The notes under the pieces are model-generated. The model had not been told where the DNA came from, did no database searches, and was given only the letters and a program-made list of their open reading frames with translations. A stretch of 64,000 bases of DNA. It comes from Dipteris shenzhenensis (taxonomy: Eukaryota; Polypodiophyta; Polypodiopsida; Gleicheniales). Both the position numbers and the translations under genes were made by a program. The stretch lies in NCBI GenBank assembly GCA_047967505.1, contig CM106539.1; one strand, given 5' to 3'. The number at the start of each line of letters is the position of its first letter. The stretch's first letter is position 1. This document shows, in pieces, positions 22,658 to 32,159 of the stretch.

Positions 22658-24229
22658 GTCAAGCTGAAAAGACCACGTAACAAAGTGCCAGACAATCTCA
22701 AGGCATAGTCATTCTCTCTCTCATGGACTGCATACTCGTCATCTTCAAAAATGACCTGAAATCCAGCTCTGTTAAGAGTGGACACTGAAAGTAGATTTTT
22801 TGTGATACCAGGCACATACAAGACATCAGAAATTTTGAATGTTGAGCCATCAATGGCTGTAAGTTCAACTTCTCCTGTACCACGAACTGAATAGGAGGAG
22901 TTGTTGGCACATGTGACCTTTTTATCAACAGGAGGTGGATGCAGAGATGTGAAAAGACACTTCCAGGAAGTGATATGCTTTGAGGCACCGCTATCAAAAT
23001 ACCATGTGTTTAGTGTCTCATTGACACTGAAAGCTGATGCATCCTTGGAAGAATCATAACTGCATGTCAAAAAAGCATAAGAGTCATCATTACAAGTGGC
23101 TGTAATATCCGGAGCAGCCAACTGAGAGTCTGAAATGCAAGACAAGAAGGCATAGTCGTGTTCCACAAAGTTGGGCTGCAGCTTCCTCATTGTCAGATGC
23201 ATGAGGAGCTGAATCTGAAACAGCCATACCGGAGCTGTTTTTCTTTTCTTTTGCAAGCCTTTTCTTGCATTCTCCAATGTAATGACCTGGCTTTTTGCAG
23301 TAATGACATATACCCTTCTTCTTGGGCTTACCTGCATCACCCTTAGCCTTTTGAGAAGGCTGTCCTGAACCACTGGAAGGCTGATTTGCTGATGTCTTTG
23401 CTTGTCCCTTTCCTTTAGGCTTGAGTTTTGAAAGCATGGCATGTTCACCTGCTCGTGAAGCCATGTTTTTCCTGGTCTGCTCTTCCTGCAACAGAAGTCC
23501 TATCAACTCATGAAAATTGAGAGGATTTGCACCCCCCCTCAATGACAAATTTAGCGAGGTATGAAAGCTGAGATAAGACTCAGGAAGAGAATTCAGAGTA
23601 GTGGTAATCATCTCTGAATCAGGAATGATCTCATCAATATTCAGCAATTGCTCTCGTAAATCCTGTAGCTTTGTGAGGTGCACTGACATGGAGTCACCCT
23701 CTTCCATATGTGTATGAGACAATTCTCTTTTCAAAAAAGACACCCTGGCATCATTCCGAGCTGCATACATGCTCTCCAAAATATCCCATGCTGCCTTTGA
23801 GGTCTTACACGACCGGATATGCGGAATGATGAATCTTTTCACTGAAAGAGAAATACATGACAAAGCTACAGCATCACGTGAATCCCATCTCTTTTGCTCT
23901 GGAGTAGTAGCTATAGCTGCACCAATAACTTGTCCTGCAGCTGTACCCTGTGCATGACCTCTGCCTCCTTGCTGGGGAGGGGTATTAGGTGCCACATTTG
24001 CTGGCCGGATCTCATCCCCATTTACATAGTCCCACAAATTACGGAAAATCAGAATGTTGCATACCATAAAACTCCACAGGGAGTAGTTGGTACCATCCAG
24101 CTTATCCTCTTGTGAGAGACCACTGAACTGGAAATCATTCTGATTTTGCTGTGCTATATGTCTGAGAAAGAAAATACAACAAATGCAAATCTGAATTCCC
24201 TTGCTGGGAATGGAGTGCACAATTCCCAA
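22546..24229 (-). pseudogene. Copia-2 Gag and protease
   Basis: Gag runs from about 24160 (KLDGTNYSLWSFMVCNIL) through ISLSVKRFIIPHI and RTKNMASRAGE-like blocks to a zinc knuckle CHYCKKPGHYIGEC near 23300. The ORF shown starts at 24229, but the real ATG is uncertain. The protease in a second frame has [12 protein letters not shown] (near 23010) and CANNSSYSVRGTGEVEL. The frames cross near 23190 and 22660. These frameshifts disable the polyprotein. Confidence 0.9.
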
Positions 24230-25108
24230 AAAAAAATACAGCCAAACACTGGCTGAAAATGCAACTCAAATCTTGTAATGTCTCTGTCAGAAATCTGCCA
24301 GAGCATCCAATCTATCCCAAAACCTGCCAAAAGTGCTTCAAAACACTTACAGAAAGGCAATGTGAACTGAAACCTGCAAAATTGCTCTCCCAACACAAAA
24401 GCCCCAATTTGTGGCTTGAAATTGCAACCAGAAAGGGGCAAATGGTCTAAAAGCCCCAAAAATGCAAGAAATTGCAGTGCAAAACTAAAAGCCCCAAATT
24501 TCGAGTTGAAATTGAGCCAAATTTCACCCAAATAGTGAATCTCCTGCAAAAGCCCCAATTTCTTGGCCAATCTATGCAATTTGCTTGCAATGTGTGCCAA
24601 AAATTTTACAAAAGCCCCAAAATTGCAATGTGTCTGCAAATGATTCAGAGGTCCCAATTTCTCTGCAAACAGAGATACTCTTTGTTGAAGCTGGCGCAAA
24701 TTTGTACGGAGGCTGGTACAGTACGGAGGCTGGTACAGTACGGTCGCTGGTACAGTAGGGTCGATGGTACAGTACAGTCGCTGGTACAATACGATCGACC
24801 TGTATGGAGAGTACATTCAACTGTACGAAATCCGTATGCCTTGACGGTTGTACGACGAATGTACGGAGAAGTATTGCGTAGGAACTGCAGTACGGCGCAG
24901 GTCTGTACGGAACGGGTAGTACGGCACAGGTACGTACGGAACAAGTAGTACGACGCAATAAACGATGGTACGATGGTAATCTCCAAAAATCCGTATGGAA
25001 GTTGTACGGACAGTCAGCGCATGGCTGTACGGACGACGAGCAGAAAGAGCAGGGAGCAGGGTGGCTAGGCAGGGAGCTTGCAGGCAAGGAAGCTAAGAGC
25101 AGGGTCTT
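24230..25108 (-). other. Copia-2 leader with GTAC and GCCCC arrays
   Basis: Untranslated leader between primer site and gag. It divides into two repeat fields. At 24380-24660 the string AAAAGCCCCAA recurs five times. At 24690-25035 GTAC occurs about 22 times by hand count, mostly as GTACGG or TGGTACAG, against 1-2 expected by chance. No protein-coding content is convincing. The fields are also present in copia-3. Confidence 0.85.
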
Positions 25109-25110
25109 GC

Positions 25111-25123
25111 TGCTCTGATACCA
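25111..25123 (-). promoter_or_regulatory. Copia-2 primer-binding site (initiator tRNA-Met)
   Basis: On the minus strand TGGTATCAGAGCA follows the LTR end after two or three bases. This is the standard initiator tRNA-Met complement. Confidence 0.92.
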
Positions 25124-25125
25124 AA

Positions 25126-25399
25126 TGTGAGTACTAAGGGAGAGAGAGCAGAGTGTGTGAGCAAGAGAGCAAGAGAGTAGGAGAGTGAGAGCTGAAAGCA
25201 ATAGTTGCAATAGAAGAGTGTGATACAACTGAAGAGTGGGATAGGTTTTGTCTAAGTGACAAAACCTTATCCTTCACTAACCGTAGTTAGTGAACTAACT
25301 GTGGTTAGGGGGAAAAACCTCTAAAATGAGGGAAAAGTTCCCCTAACCTACTTATTACATTACATTGGTCATTGCTAAATTATAACAATAATTCTAACA
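25126..25399 (-). repeat. Copia-2 5' LTR
   Basis: 274-bp direct repeat of 19540-19812. Bounded outside by TGCTG at 25400-25404, the second target-duplication copy. Confidence 0.94.
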
Positions 25400-25404
25400 T
25401 GCTG

Positions 25405-25704
25405 CTGCAATTTCTTTTTGCCATAAGCTATTGGTTGGCCTCGTGTGCCGCCTCTTTCTTGGTTCACACGTGCCCAGGCAGTGCTACATGAGTCATTCTT
25501 TGGTTGGGTACTTTGCTGATTTTATTTTGGAGCTTTGAAAAGCTTCGTGAATGCCATCTAGAAACCACTCAATGAGAGTGCAGCTGGGGTGCAGTGTGAT
25601 TGCATTTGGACAGTCAATGGAATTGCATTCGGAAAAGAGAATGCCTTTGGATTGAGCCTATGGGTTAAGTGCACTTATGTGATGATATTCTATGCTTGAA
25701 AGCA
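25405..25704 (+). repeat. Gypsy B 3' LTR, second part, truncated
   Basis: Continues the LTR interrupted at 19539 and aligns with 13098-13397 of the 5' LTR. It stops after TATGCTTGAAAGC. From about 25705 the sequence matches the interior of gypsy A instead. The last 450 bp of the LTR are missing. Confidence 0.88.
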
Positions 25705-25705
25705 C

Positions 25706-26346
25706 TGCAACTTCAGGATATAATAAACACTTCTCATTATAATGTGTATCAGTGTGTTTTGATTCCACTTTCTTCATTTGTTGTCTCTGTTAATAACAAG
25801 AATGATTTAAGCGTGTTTGAACATCGTGAATTGAGAACGTTGTTGGATGATTTCATGGATGTATTCCCTACTCAACTACCGGAAGGTTTACCTCCAGAAC
25901 GGGCAGTAGATCATCGCATACATTTAGTACCTGGGGCTCAACCTATTAGTGTTCCACCTTATAGGATGAGCCAGCTTGAGAAGGATGAGTTAGCTTCACA
26001 ACTACAAGATTATCTGAATATGGGCTATATTCGCCCACGTAAATCACCTTGGGGAGCACCTCTCCTCTTAAGAAAGAAGAAAGATAATTTGTGGAGAATG
26101 TGTATAGATTATAAACGATTGAATAAAGTGACAATTAAGAATCGATACCTTCTTCCTCATTCCGATGATTTGTTAGACCGTTTGGTTGAAGCAAAGTATT
26201 TCACTAAGATTGATTTGCGTACGGGTTATCAGCAAATCCGTATCTATGCTAAACACATAGATAGAACCGCATTCCGAACTAGGTATGGCCACTACGAGTT
26301 TCTCGTATTACCTTTTGGTTTGACCAATGCTCCTGCTACCTTCTAG
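25706..26346 (+). pseudogene. Gypsy A2 reverse transcriptase, N-terminal part
   Basis: RT blocks are [19 protein letters not shown], the [20 protein letters not shown] block, [25 protein letters not shown] and [17 protein letters not shown] at 26344-26346 stands where A1 has a CAG codon, a simple C-to-T change. The apparent ATG at 25669 lies in the gypsy B LTR and is not a real start. Confidence 0.92.
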
Positions 26347-26349
26347 CAA

Positions 26350-27072
26350 ATGATAAACGATTTGTTCCGAGATTTTCTGGGCAAATTCGTGCTCGTGTTC
26401 TTAGATGACATCTTGGTATCTAGCCGAACGCTAGAGGATCACATTCGACACCTCCGGATTCTCTTAGTTATTCTAAGACAGCATAAGCTCTATGCCGAGA
26501 TGAGTAAATGTGACTTCTTTATGAAGGAGATCATTTACTTAGAACACAAGATTTCTTCTCAAGGTATTAGCATTGATCTGGATCATATCCAGAAGATTTT
26601 GGAATGGCGTATCCCTCAGACTGTGAAACAACTTCATTCTTTCCTAGGATTCATGATTTTTCTACGGAAGTCTGTGCATGATTATTCACACATCACGGCA
26701 CCCCTGACAAACATATTGAAAGGTCATGGATGCAAGTCTACCCAGCCCATCTCTTGGAATGATGCATTGAACAAGGCTTTTGAAACCTTGAAGTTAACTA
26801 TCAAGGAAGCACCTGTTCTTGCATTACCCGATCCTGCCCGGCCTTATGTTTTAGAGGCCGATGCGAGTGATTTTGCGATTGGGGCAGCTTTATTCCAAGA
26901 GGACAGACCTATAGCTTTTGAGAGTAAGAAGCTACAACACCCAATATCGTTGGCCCATACTAGAAAAAGAACTCTATGCAATTGTGTATGCTCTGAAGGT
27001 TTGGAGACACTAATTGTATGGTTCGAATTTTCTTGTATCGACCGATCACCAATCAATCAGGTATGTGTGTGA
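26350..27072 (+). pseudogene. Gypsy A2 RT active site, thumb and RNase H
   Basis: Same frame as the preceding piece after the TAG. The active site LVFLDDILVSSRTLEDH is intact. The thumb (FLGFMIFLRKSVHDYSHI) and the start of RNase H (VLEADASDFAIGAALFQEDR, AFESKKL) follow. Small indels at about 26960-27040 scramble the ELYAIVYALKxW region. Confidence 0.92.
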
Positions 27073-27885
27073 CGGGTCTAAATTGAGGGGACGAAAGGCT
27101 AGATGGGCAGAGCTAATGCAAGATTTTGATTTTGAAATACGTTATCAAAAGGGTTCGCTGAATAGTGTGACGGATGCCTTAAGTCGAGTCAAGTTTGTAA
27201 ATGCTATGTCATTTACGGAAATATCCTCAGACCTATTTCAATCCTTGAGAGGGCTTTGCGCAACTGATAGTCATTTCAGTTCTTATTGGCAGAAAGTCCA
27301 GGATGGGAGCTCCATGGTTCACCAGGACTCAGGGATTGTGCCACCTATGGTACAGGCGGCGGGAGGTCAGTGGATGATTAGGAATGGCTTGCTGTTCAGG
27401 AATGGCTTGCTGTTCCGGAATGGAAAGATATGTGTGCCAGATGTTTCCGATCTTCGATCCAAGATTCTCTAGGAGGGTCATGAAGCTCCTAGTGCTGGAC
27501 ATCCAGGTATACATCAGACTCTATCTCTTGTAAAGCATACCTTTTATTGGCCTAAGATGCGTGCATTTATTGAAAACTATGTGGTAGGTTGCCAGGTTTG
27601 TCAGGTTACTAAGGCAGAACGCCTTAGAAGAACGGGTTTATTATAGCCTTTGCAAATCTTGGGTAATAAATGGAAAAGTATTTCCATGGATTTTATTACC
27701 AGTTTGCCTAGAAGGCGCAAAGGTCATGACTCCATTTGGGTCATAGTGGACCATCTGACAAAAATGGCTAGATTCTTACCTACTAGAACAACCATCTCAA
27801 CTGTTCAGCTGGCTCACAAGTTTGTGGACCACTTGTTTAAGCTGTATGGTTTGCCCTCTGACATAGTCAACGACAGCGACTAAAA
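27014..27885 (+). pseudogene. Gypsy A2 RNase H end and integrase
   Basis: In the third frame: NFLVSTDHQSIRYV, KGSLNSVTDALSRV, then a 21-bp direct duplication (RNGLLF twice, 27384-27425). The integrase zinc domain (HPGIHQTLSLVKHTFYWP, CQVCQVTKA) and core (SMDFITSLPRRRKGHDS, DIVNDSD) follow. Stops interrupt at about 27470, 27643 and 27881. The last falls right at the second catalytic site. Confidence 0.9.
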
Positions 27886-27922
27886 GTTTACAAGTAACTT
27901 CTGGACACTTGTTTTTTAGAAG

Positions 27923-28720
27923 TTGGAAACTACTTTAAGTATGAGTTCCTCATATCATGCACAATCTGATGGCAGTACAGAGAACGTCAACCAATTGGTT
28001 GAAGATATGCTTCAGGCATATGTTTCTAAGAGACAGTCTTCATGGGAAGATTATCTACCTATGATAGAATTTGCTTATAACAGTGCAAAGCATTCGAGTA
28101 CTGGATACAGTCCTTTTATGCTTATGTACGGGTTTCAACCTAAGTCACCAGTTATGGTTGGGTTAAAGGGAATCCAAAATGATGCTGCAAAGACATTCTT
28201 GCAAGACATGCAAGAAATGTTGCAATTTGCCAAGGAGTCTGTTAGAAGTGCCCAAGATCGGGACAAATTTTATGCTAATAGACATCGTTCACCTAGAGAG
28301 TTCTCTGAAGGAACGATGGTATATTTGCGTATTCCCAAGGAATCCAAGAGCGTAAGTACTGGTTTGGTTCCGAAGTTATCCCCCAGATACTGTGGTCCGT
28401 TCAAGGTTATTAAAAGATTTGGACCAGTTGCATATAAACTAGAATTGCTTCTTGATGCTAAAGTACATCCAATATTTCATGTCAGTAGACTAAAAGAGTT
28501 ACTGGGTGGGGATGATCAACTTGTTTCTCCTCAAGAAATAATAAAAGTTACAGATTTGACTTTTATTCGACACGTACCTGAGAGTATTCTTGAATTTCGT
28601 GAAGGACAAATTCGTAATAGAATTATCACAAAATACAAGATCAAGTGGAAGGATCGTGTTGAGGAGGATGCAACATGGGAGACATTACAGAACCTCCAAA
28701 GGACATTCCCGGGTTTTTAA
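27923..28720 (+). pseudogene. Gypsy A2 integrase C terminus with chromodomain
   Basis: 266 open codons. The third integrase acid is in QSDGSTENVNQLV, then [36 protein letters not shown] and [15 protein letters not shown] clear chromodomain follows: [36 protein letters not shown]. The stop at 28718-28720 is the natural end, 37 bp before the LTR. This is the best-preserved coding piece of gypsy family A here. Confidence 0.93.
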
Positions 28721-28757
28721 GCGAACTCAAGAGTGAGTTCTTAGAGGAGGGGAATTA

Positions 28758-29281
28758 TGTCATGTGCACGGATTGGTATCTTACATGTATTGGGTACACA
28801 AGACTAGCTTAGGTAGCCTGGGGAGGCTTAGAGCTAGGCAGGCTTGATTATCGGGTTGAGTGGCAAGGGTACGAACCAGTTAGAGGTCTTTGCTATTTTT
28901 GGCGCTTGGGGCCCGATTCTATGCCCAGAGGTTCAGTTCTCAAGGAGCCGATCGGAGCAAGCCTCATTCCCAAGTGCTAGGTCTAATCCTGGATTGAGTC
29001 GCGGACGCGCGCTTGCATCATAGTGTAGCCCAAGGCCCAACAGCAGATCCCAGGCTTCACAACGCCAGGTGGTGGTATGGGACACCAGGCTAGTTAGGAT
29101 CTGGTTGGGAGTTCGTGCCAATAGCTCAGCTCGTGGCTCGAAGGGGACATCTCCTAATTCGGGATTGCATCCCGTAGATGTCACGGTTGGGTGGTGAGCA
29201 GCCTGCTCCGTTTCCTCACGTTTGGTGTGTTCTTGTGTTTGCTTGCAGATCAGAGGTTTCAGGAGTGCTAGGGTCGTGTCA
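28758..29281 (+). repeat. Gypsy A2 3' LTR
   Basis: 524 bp, TGTCATGTGC..GTCGTGTCA, preceded by the purine run AGAGGAGGGGAAT (28743-28755), the polypurine tract. It aligns with the split LTR of A1 in inverse orientation. Confidence 0.9.
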
Positions 29282-31180
29282 CTCAGGGTGAAAATGTGGT
29301 CTAGCGTGGTCTAGTGTGGTGAAAACCTAGCTGCCAAGTCCTTGCATGCATGCTCTCTTTGCCATCCAAGTACACTCGCTGATGTGTATGACCCGTACAC
29401 CATCAAATGGCCAACCATGATAGTCCGGTAGTTCCCTACAACCACGGGTCCCCCGCTTTGTGAATGGGCATGATGGTATCTGTAGTCCACGAAGTGGGGA
29501 GGCCTTTACAAAACCTTCGTTAAACAGCTTGGCTAAGATCGTAGCAAGTATTTCCACCTGTAGATTACGGAGTTCTGCTGGGACTTTGGAGGCCCACCTC
29601 ATCCTTGCTTTGCCATTTTGTAGCTTCTTAATGGCCTCATTTAGGTAAGAGCATGGATGTCGTGGGGTGCAAGATATCCTCTAGATCAGGTATGGGGGCT
29701 GATTAGAAAATCGTAGAGTATGTGCATGTAAGCTTTCCAAAAACTAAAAAATTTGATAAGACACGGTGATCTTTTTTCTAAGAGCTTCATCCAAAATTCT
29801 TTGCAGGTACCGCTATAAGAGACACTTTAGAGATCTTGTTCATGGCGGACACGAAATTACTGTTTCTTCTGTCAAACCACGCATGGATACTCTTTCCTAG
29901 TGAGTCCTAGATCAAGATGTCCTTGATTGGTCTCAAAGTGTCAGCGATGCCTAAACGCTTGCAGCCATCATCATATAATCTATTCTCACAGACAAACCCT
30001 TCAAGTGGCTGTCCGATGTTTTTAATTGTGTAGAAGGAGTGTTATGCTGCAATGTGGATGGAGGTAGTCAGGGGAAGAGCTTTGGCATCTATGTCTAGTT
30101 GCTCGGCTACGTGCAGTAGGAGAGCGGCAAGATAGCTGGATGTGATCTAGTCAATGATCAAAATCGTACTTGTAGTAGGTAGAAGAGGACGATCGATGTG
30201 TGTCCTGTATAGGTTGGGGGAGGGTCAAGTTGAAGAATAATTGTGAGTCATCTGCTTCTGGCATAAGGGAGTGTATGATGAGCTTAGATATCTACAGTGT
30301 GATCACATTTAGTCAATCACACTGTAAACACCTCCATGGGGGCAGCATGTACATCTATCTGAGCCCCGCCGCCTCTACAACCCATTACATATGAGCAGCT
30401 CACGAGTGGTACACATTTCTAGCAAATATATCCCATATTGCATGATGAGTGATCTGGTGTGTGTCCTCTGATCTGCACCTAAACTCTCCGAGATGAAGAT
30501 GTGGCAATGCTAAGGCATCATCCTAAAAATCCCCTAGTCCTAGCATTGAAGTCACCAATGAGGACTGTCTATCTCTGACAGTCCTCATAAAATACCAAGA
30601 AAGGTGATGTCAGTCCTCTCCCTGATGCAGTCCTAGAATAATCCAATGTCTGTGGAGAGAAGTACCATGCTGCAATGTATACATTTATGGCCTAGGGTCT
30701 CCTAAGTCGGATCCACATATATTGCACATGCTCATCCATGCCAATGACTGTCATATGCGCCTATAGATGTGAAAGGAGGAGAAGTAACACTCCTCCCGAT
30801 CCACATACTACTCGGGGTGTCTAAGCGGTATACGAACTGCCATGTGTACCCATTTACTATCGGTCACCCTCTCTTTGGGCTCTCTTTGGGCTCTAACATG
30901 TCTCAGTGTACACTAAGAGATCCTTCTCCAAAAAGGTCTTGAAAAAGTTGCCTGATGATGACCATGAAGTCCAGTTCCAGTTCTAGAAAGTGAAATACAA
31001 AGCACTGGTGGTCCCACAAGCTACGCACCCCTATTTGGGAGGGGAGGGGAGGAGGTCTCCTATCCTGGATGATGACCCTTCCATCCCTATAAACAGTCCA
31101 CTTTCCGTTTTCCCTGGCTTCCATGACCTTTTTGATGCCCTCTTTGCATTGCTCTATTGACATGTGTGAAATTCTCATTA
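29282..31180 (-). pseudogene. Eroded LINE with endonuclease and RT motifs
   Basis: No long frame survives, but the minus strand carries ordered LINE ORF2 motifs. Near 30535-30560 it reads TVLIGDFNARTRG, the APE-type endonuclease GDFNAR box. At 29440-29600 it reads RWASKVPAELRNLQ, ILATILAKLFNEG and a IPIHKxGDP-type box. At 29370-29440 it reads GNYRTIMVGHL, typical of RT. A 91-codon frame at 30903-31178 may be its N-terminal part but has no motif I recognise. Many stops and shifts mean an old copy. Confidence 0.72.
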
Positions 31181-31316
31181 ATGAAGACTAGGGTGCCGCC
31201 TCAGGGTTGCTCTCTGTGCCAAGCCTTGTCTCATCTCTGCATCTATAAACTTGCCAATCAAGGGTTTCTCCCTTGATTGGCTCCCTTGTTTCATCCCCCC
31301 CCCAACATATAGGGCG

Positions 31317-31318
<2 letters not shown>

Positions 31319-31347
<29 letters not shown>
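31319..31347. repeat. (GA)n microsatellite
   Basis: Uninterrupted AG dinucleotide run. Confidence 0.95.
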
Positions 31348-31760
31348 AAATCGAGACTCTTCGGCAAAACTATTCCTCAAACAAAGGAGTTACAAGACTT
31401 GGATGTTTCTCATTGTAAAAGAATAACTGAATATCCTGGATCTCAACTGATGTGAGCATGTTCTAGGGAACCAATTCCAAAAGAAAAAACCTACAAAGAG
31501 CTGCACAAGGGTTAGGAAATCTAAGCAATGTCAACTTCAAGAATTTCAAACATGATAATCTCCTCAAATACAAATTCTGATTTTAAATTGTCGTGTCCAA
31601 ATGCTTGGTCTTGTTTGCAATATAAGATAGGGATGTCCCAAGATGCTAAACGAACTCCAATTTGGTGAAAACAAGGTTGGATAGAAAAGGATTAATTGTG
31701 ATCAAATGAGATGGTGGTGGAAGGACCGGGGATGTGTGTGTGTGTGTGCGCGCGTGTGCG

Positions 31761-31994
31761 CCCTTGTTTCTGGCCCCTAGTGTGTGTGTTCTCTCTCTCT
31801 CCTCACCCCATCTCAGTTTGAGTTGATTGTAAGAAGAAATCGCTGCTGTTTCGGGGAGAGAGAATGCGTGCGCGGGGGGGGGGGGGGGGGCAGGGCGGGG
31901 CGCTACCCTTGTTTCTGGCCCCTAGTGTGTGTGCGCTCTCTCTCATCACCCCCTCTCAGTTTGAGTTGATTGCCAGAAGAAATCGCTACTGTTT
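31761..31994. repeat. Direct duplication of about 93 bp with poly-G spacer
   Basis: 31761-31853 and 31906-31994 both begin CCCTTGTTTCTGGCCCCTAG and end CTGTTTC, about 90% alike. The spacer contains a run of 17 G (31874-31890). A TG/CG alternating run precedes it (31733-31760). Confidence 0.9.
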
Positions 31995-32145
31995 CTACTA
32001 GACAAATCTGCGAGGCACTTGTTTTATCTTGTGTGCCTTGAAATTCGAATTGTTCTATGGAAGTTATCCGCTGCGAATTGATTTAAGGCTGCTGCGAATT
32101 AATTGTGGGTTTCTGCTGCAATTTAGGGTTTGGAGCTGATTACAA

Positions 32146-32157
32146 TGGTATCAAAGC
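32146..32157 (+). promoter_or_regulatory. Isolated tRNA-Met primer-binding site relic
   Basis: TGGTATCAAAGC follows ..GATTACAA and resembles the initiator tRNA-Met primer site with one change. The preceding 31760-32144 could be a decayed LTR and leader. No copia coding sequence follows. Confidence 0.5.
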
Positions 32158-32159
32158 GG

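Larger units (their letters stand above)
19540..25399 (-). mobile_element. Ty1/copia element copia-2, complete but inactivated
   Basis: 5.86-kb element on the minus strand with 273-274-bp LTRs (19540-19812 and 25126-25399) and target duplication TGCTG. In transcription order it has the 5' LTR (25126-25399), the tRNA-Met primer site, an 0.9-kb leader, gag, protease, integrase, RT, RNase H, polypurine tract and 3' LTR. The LTRs differ at roughly five positions, about 2%, so it is older than copia-1. The polyprotein has in-frame stops (near 20322, 21298, 21490 and 21798) and frame changes in the protease region. It sits inside the 3' LTR of gypsy B. Confidence 0.95.
12174..25704 (+). mobile_element. 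Ty3/gypsy element B, degenerate, with nested copia-2
   Basis: LTR-flanked gypsy element of a family different from A. The 5' LTR starts TGTCACGGGGGCGTGAAATTCT at 12174. The same string recurs at 19346, directly after a purine run. Between them lie gag, protease, RT, RNase H, integrase and a chromodomain, all on the plus strand. The 3' LTR is interrupted by copia-2 (19540-25399). It resumes at 25405 and breaks off at about 25704, where gypsy A2 begins. The coding sequence is interrupted repeatedly, so the element is defective. Confidence 0.92.
25705..29281 (+). mobile_element. Ty3/gypsy chromovirus A2, 5'-truncated
   Basis: Same family as A1, on the opposite strand. It starts inside the pol region at a point equivalent to about 10368 of A1, so gag and most of the protease are absent. 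RT, RNase H, integrase and chromodomain follow, then a complete 3' LTR. It contains frameshifts and in-frame stops (26344, 27470, about 27643, 27881). Confidence 0.93.

Noticed and set aside
24690-25035. CRISPR-like array
   Set aside because: Repeats are four to eight bases with irregular spacing in a eukaryotic retrotransposon leader. There are no direct repeats of CRISPR length and no cas genes.
24572-25228. Long minus-strand frames across the copia-2 leader and LTR (over 200 codons)
   Set aside because: They owe their length to repeated GTAC units and CT-rich LTR, giving Tyr/Ser/Thr-rich repeats. No Gag or known domain.
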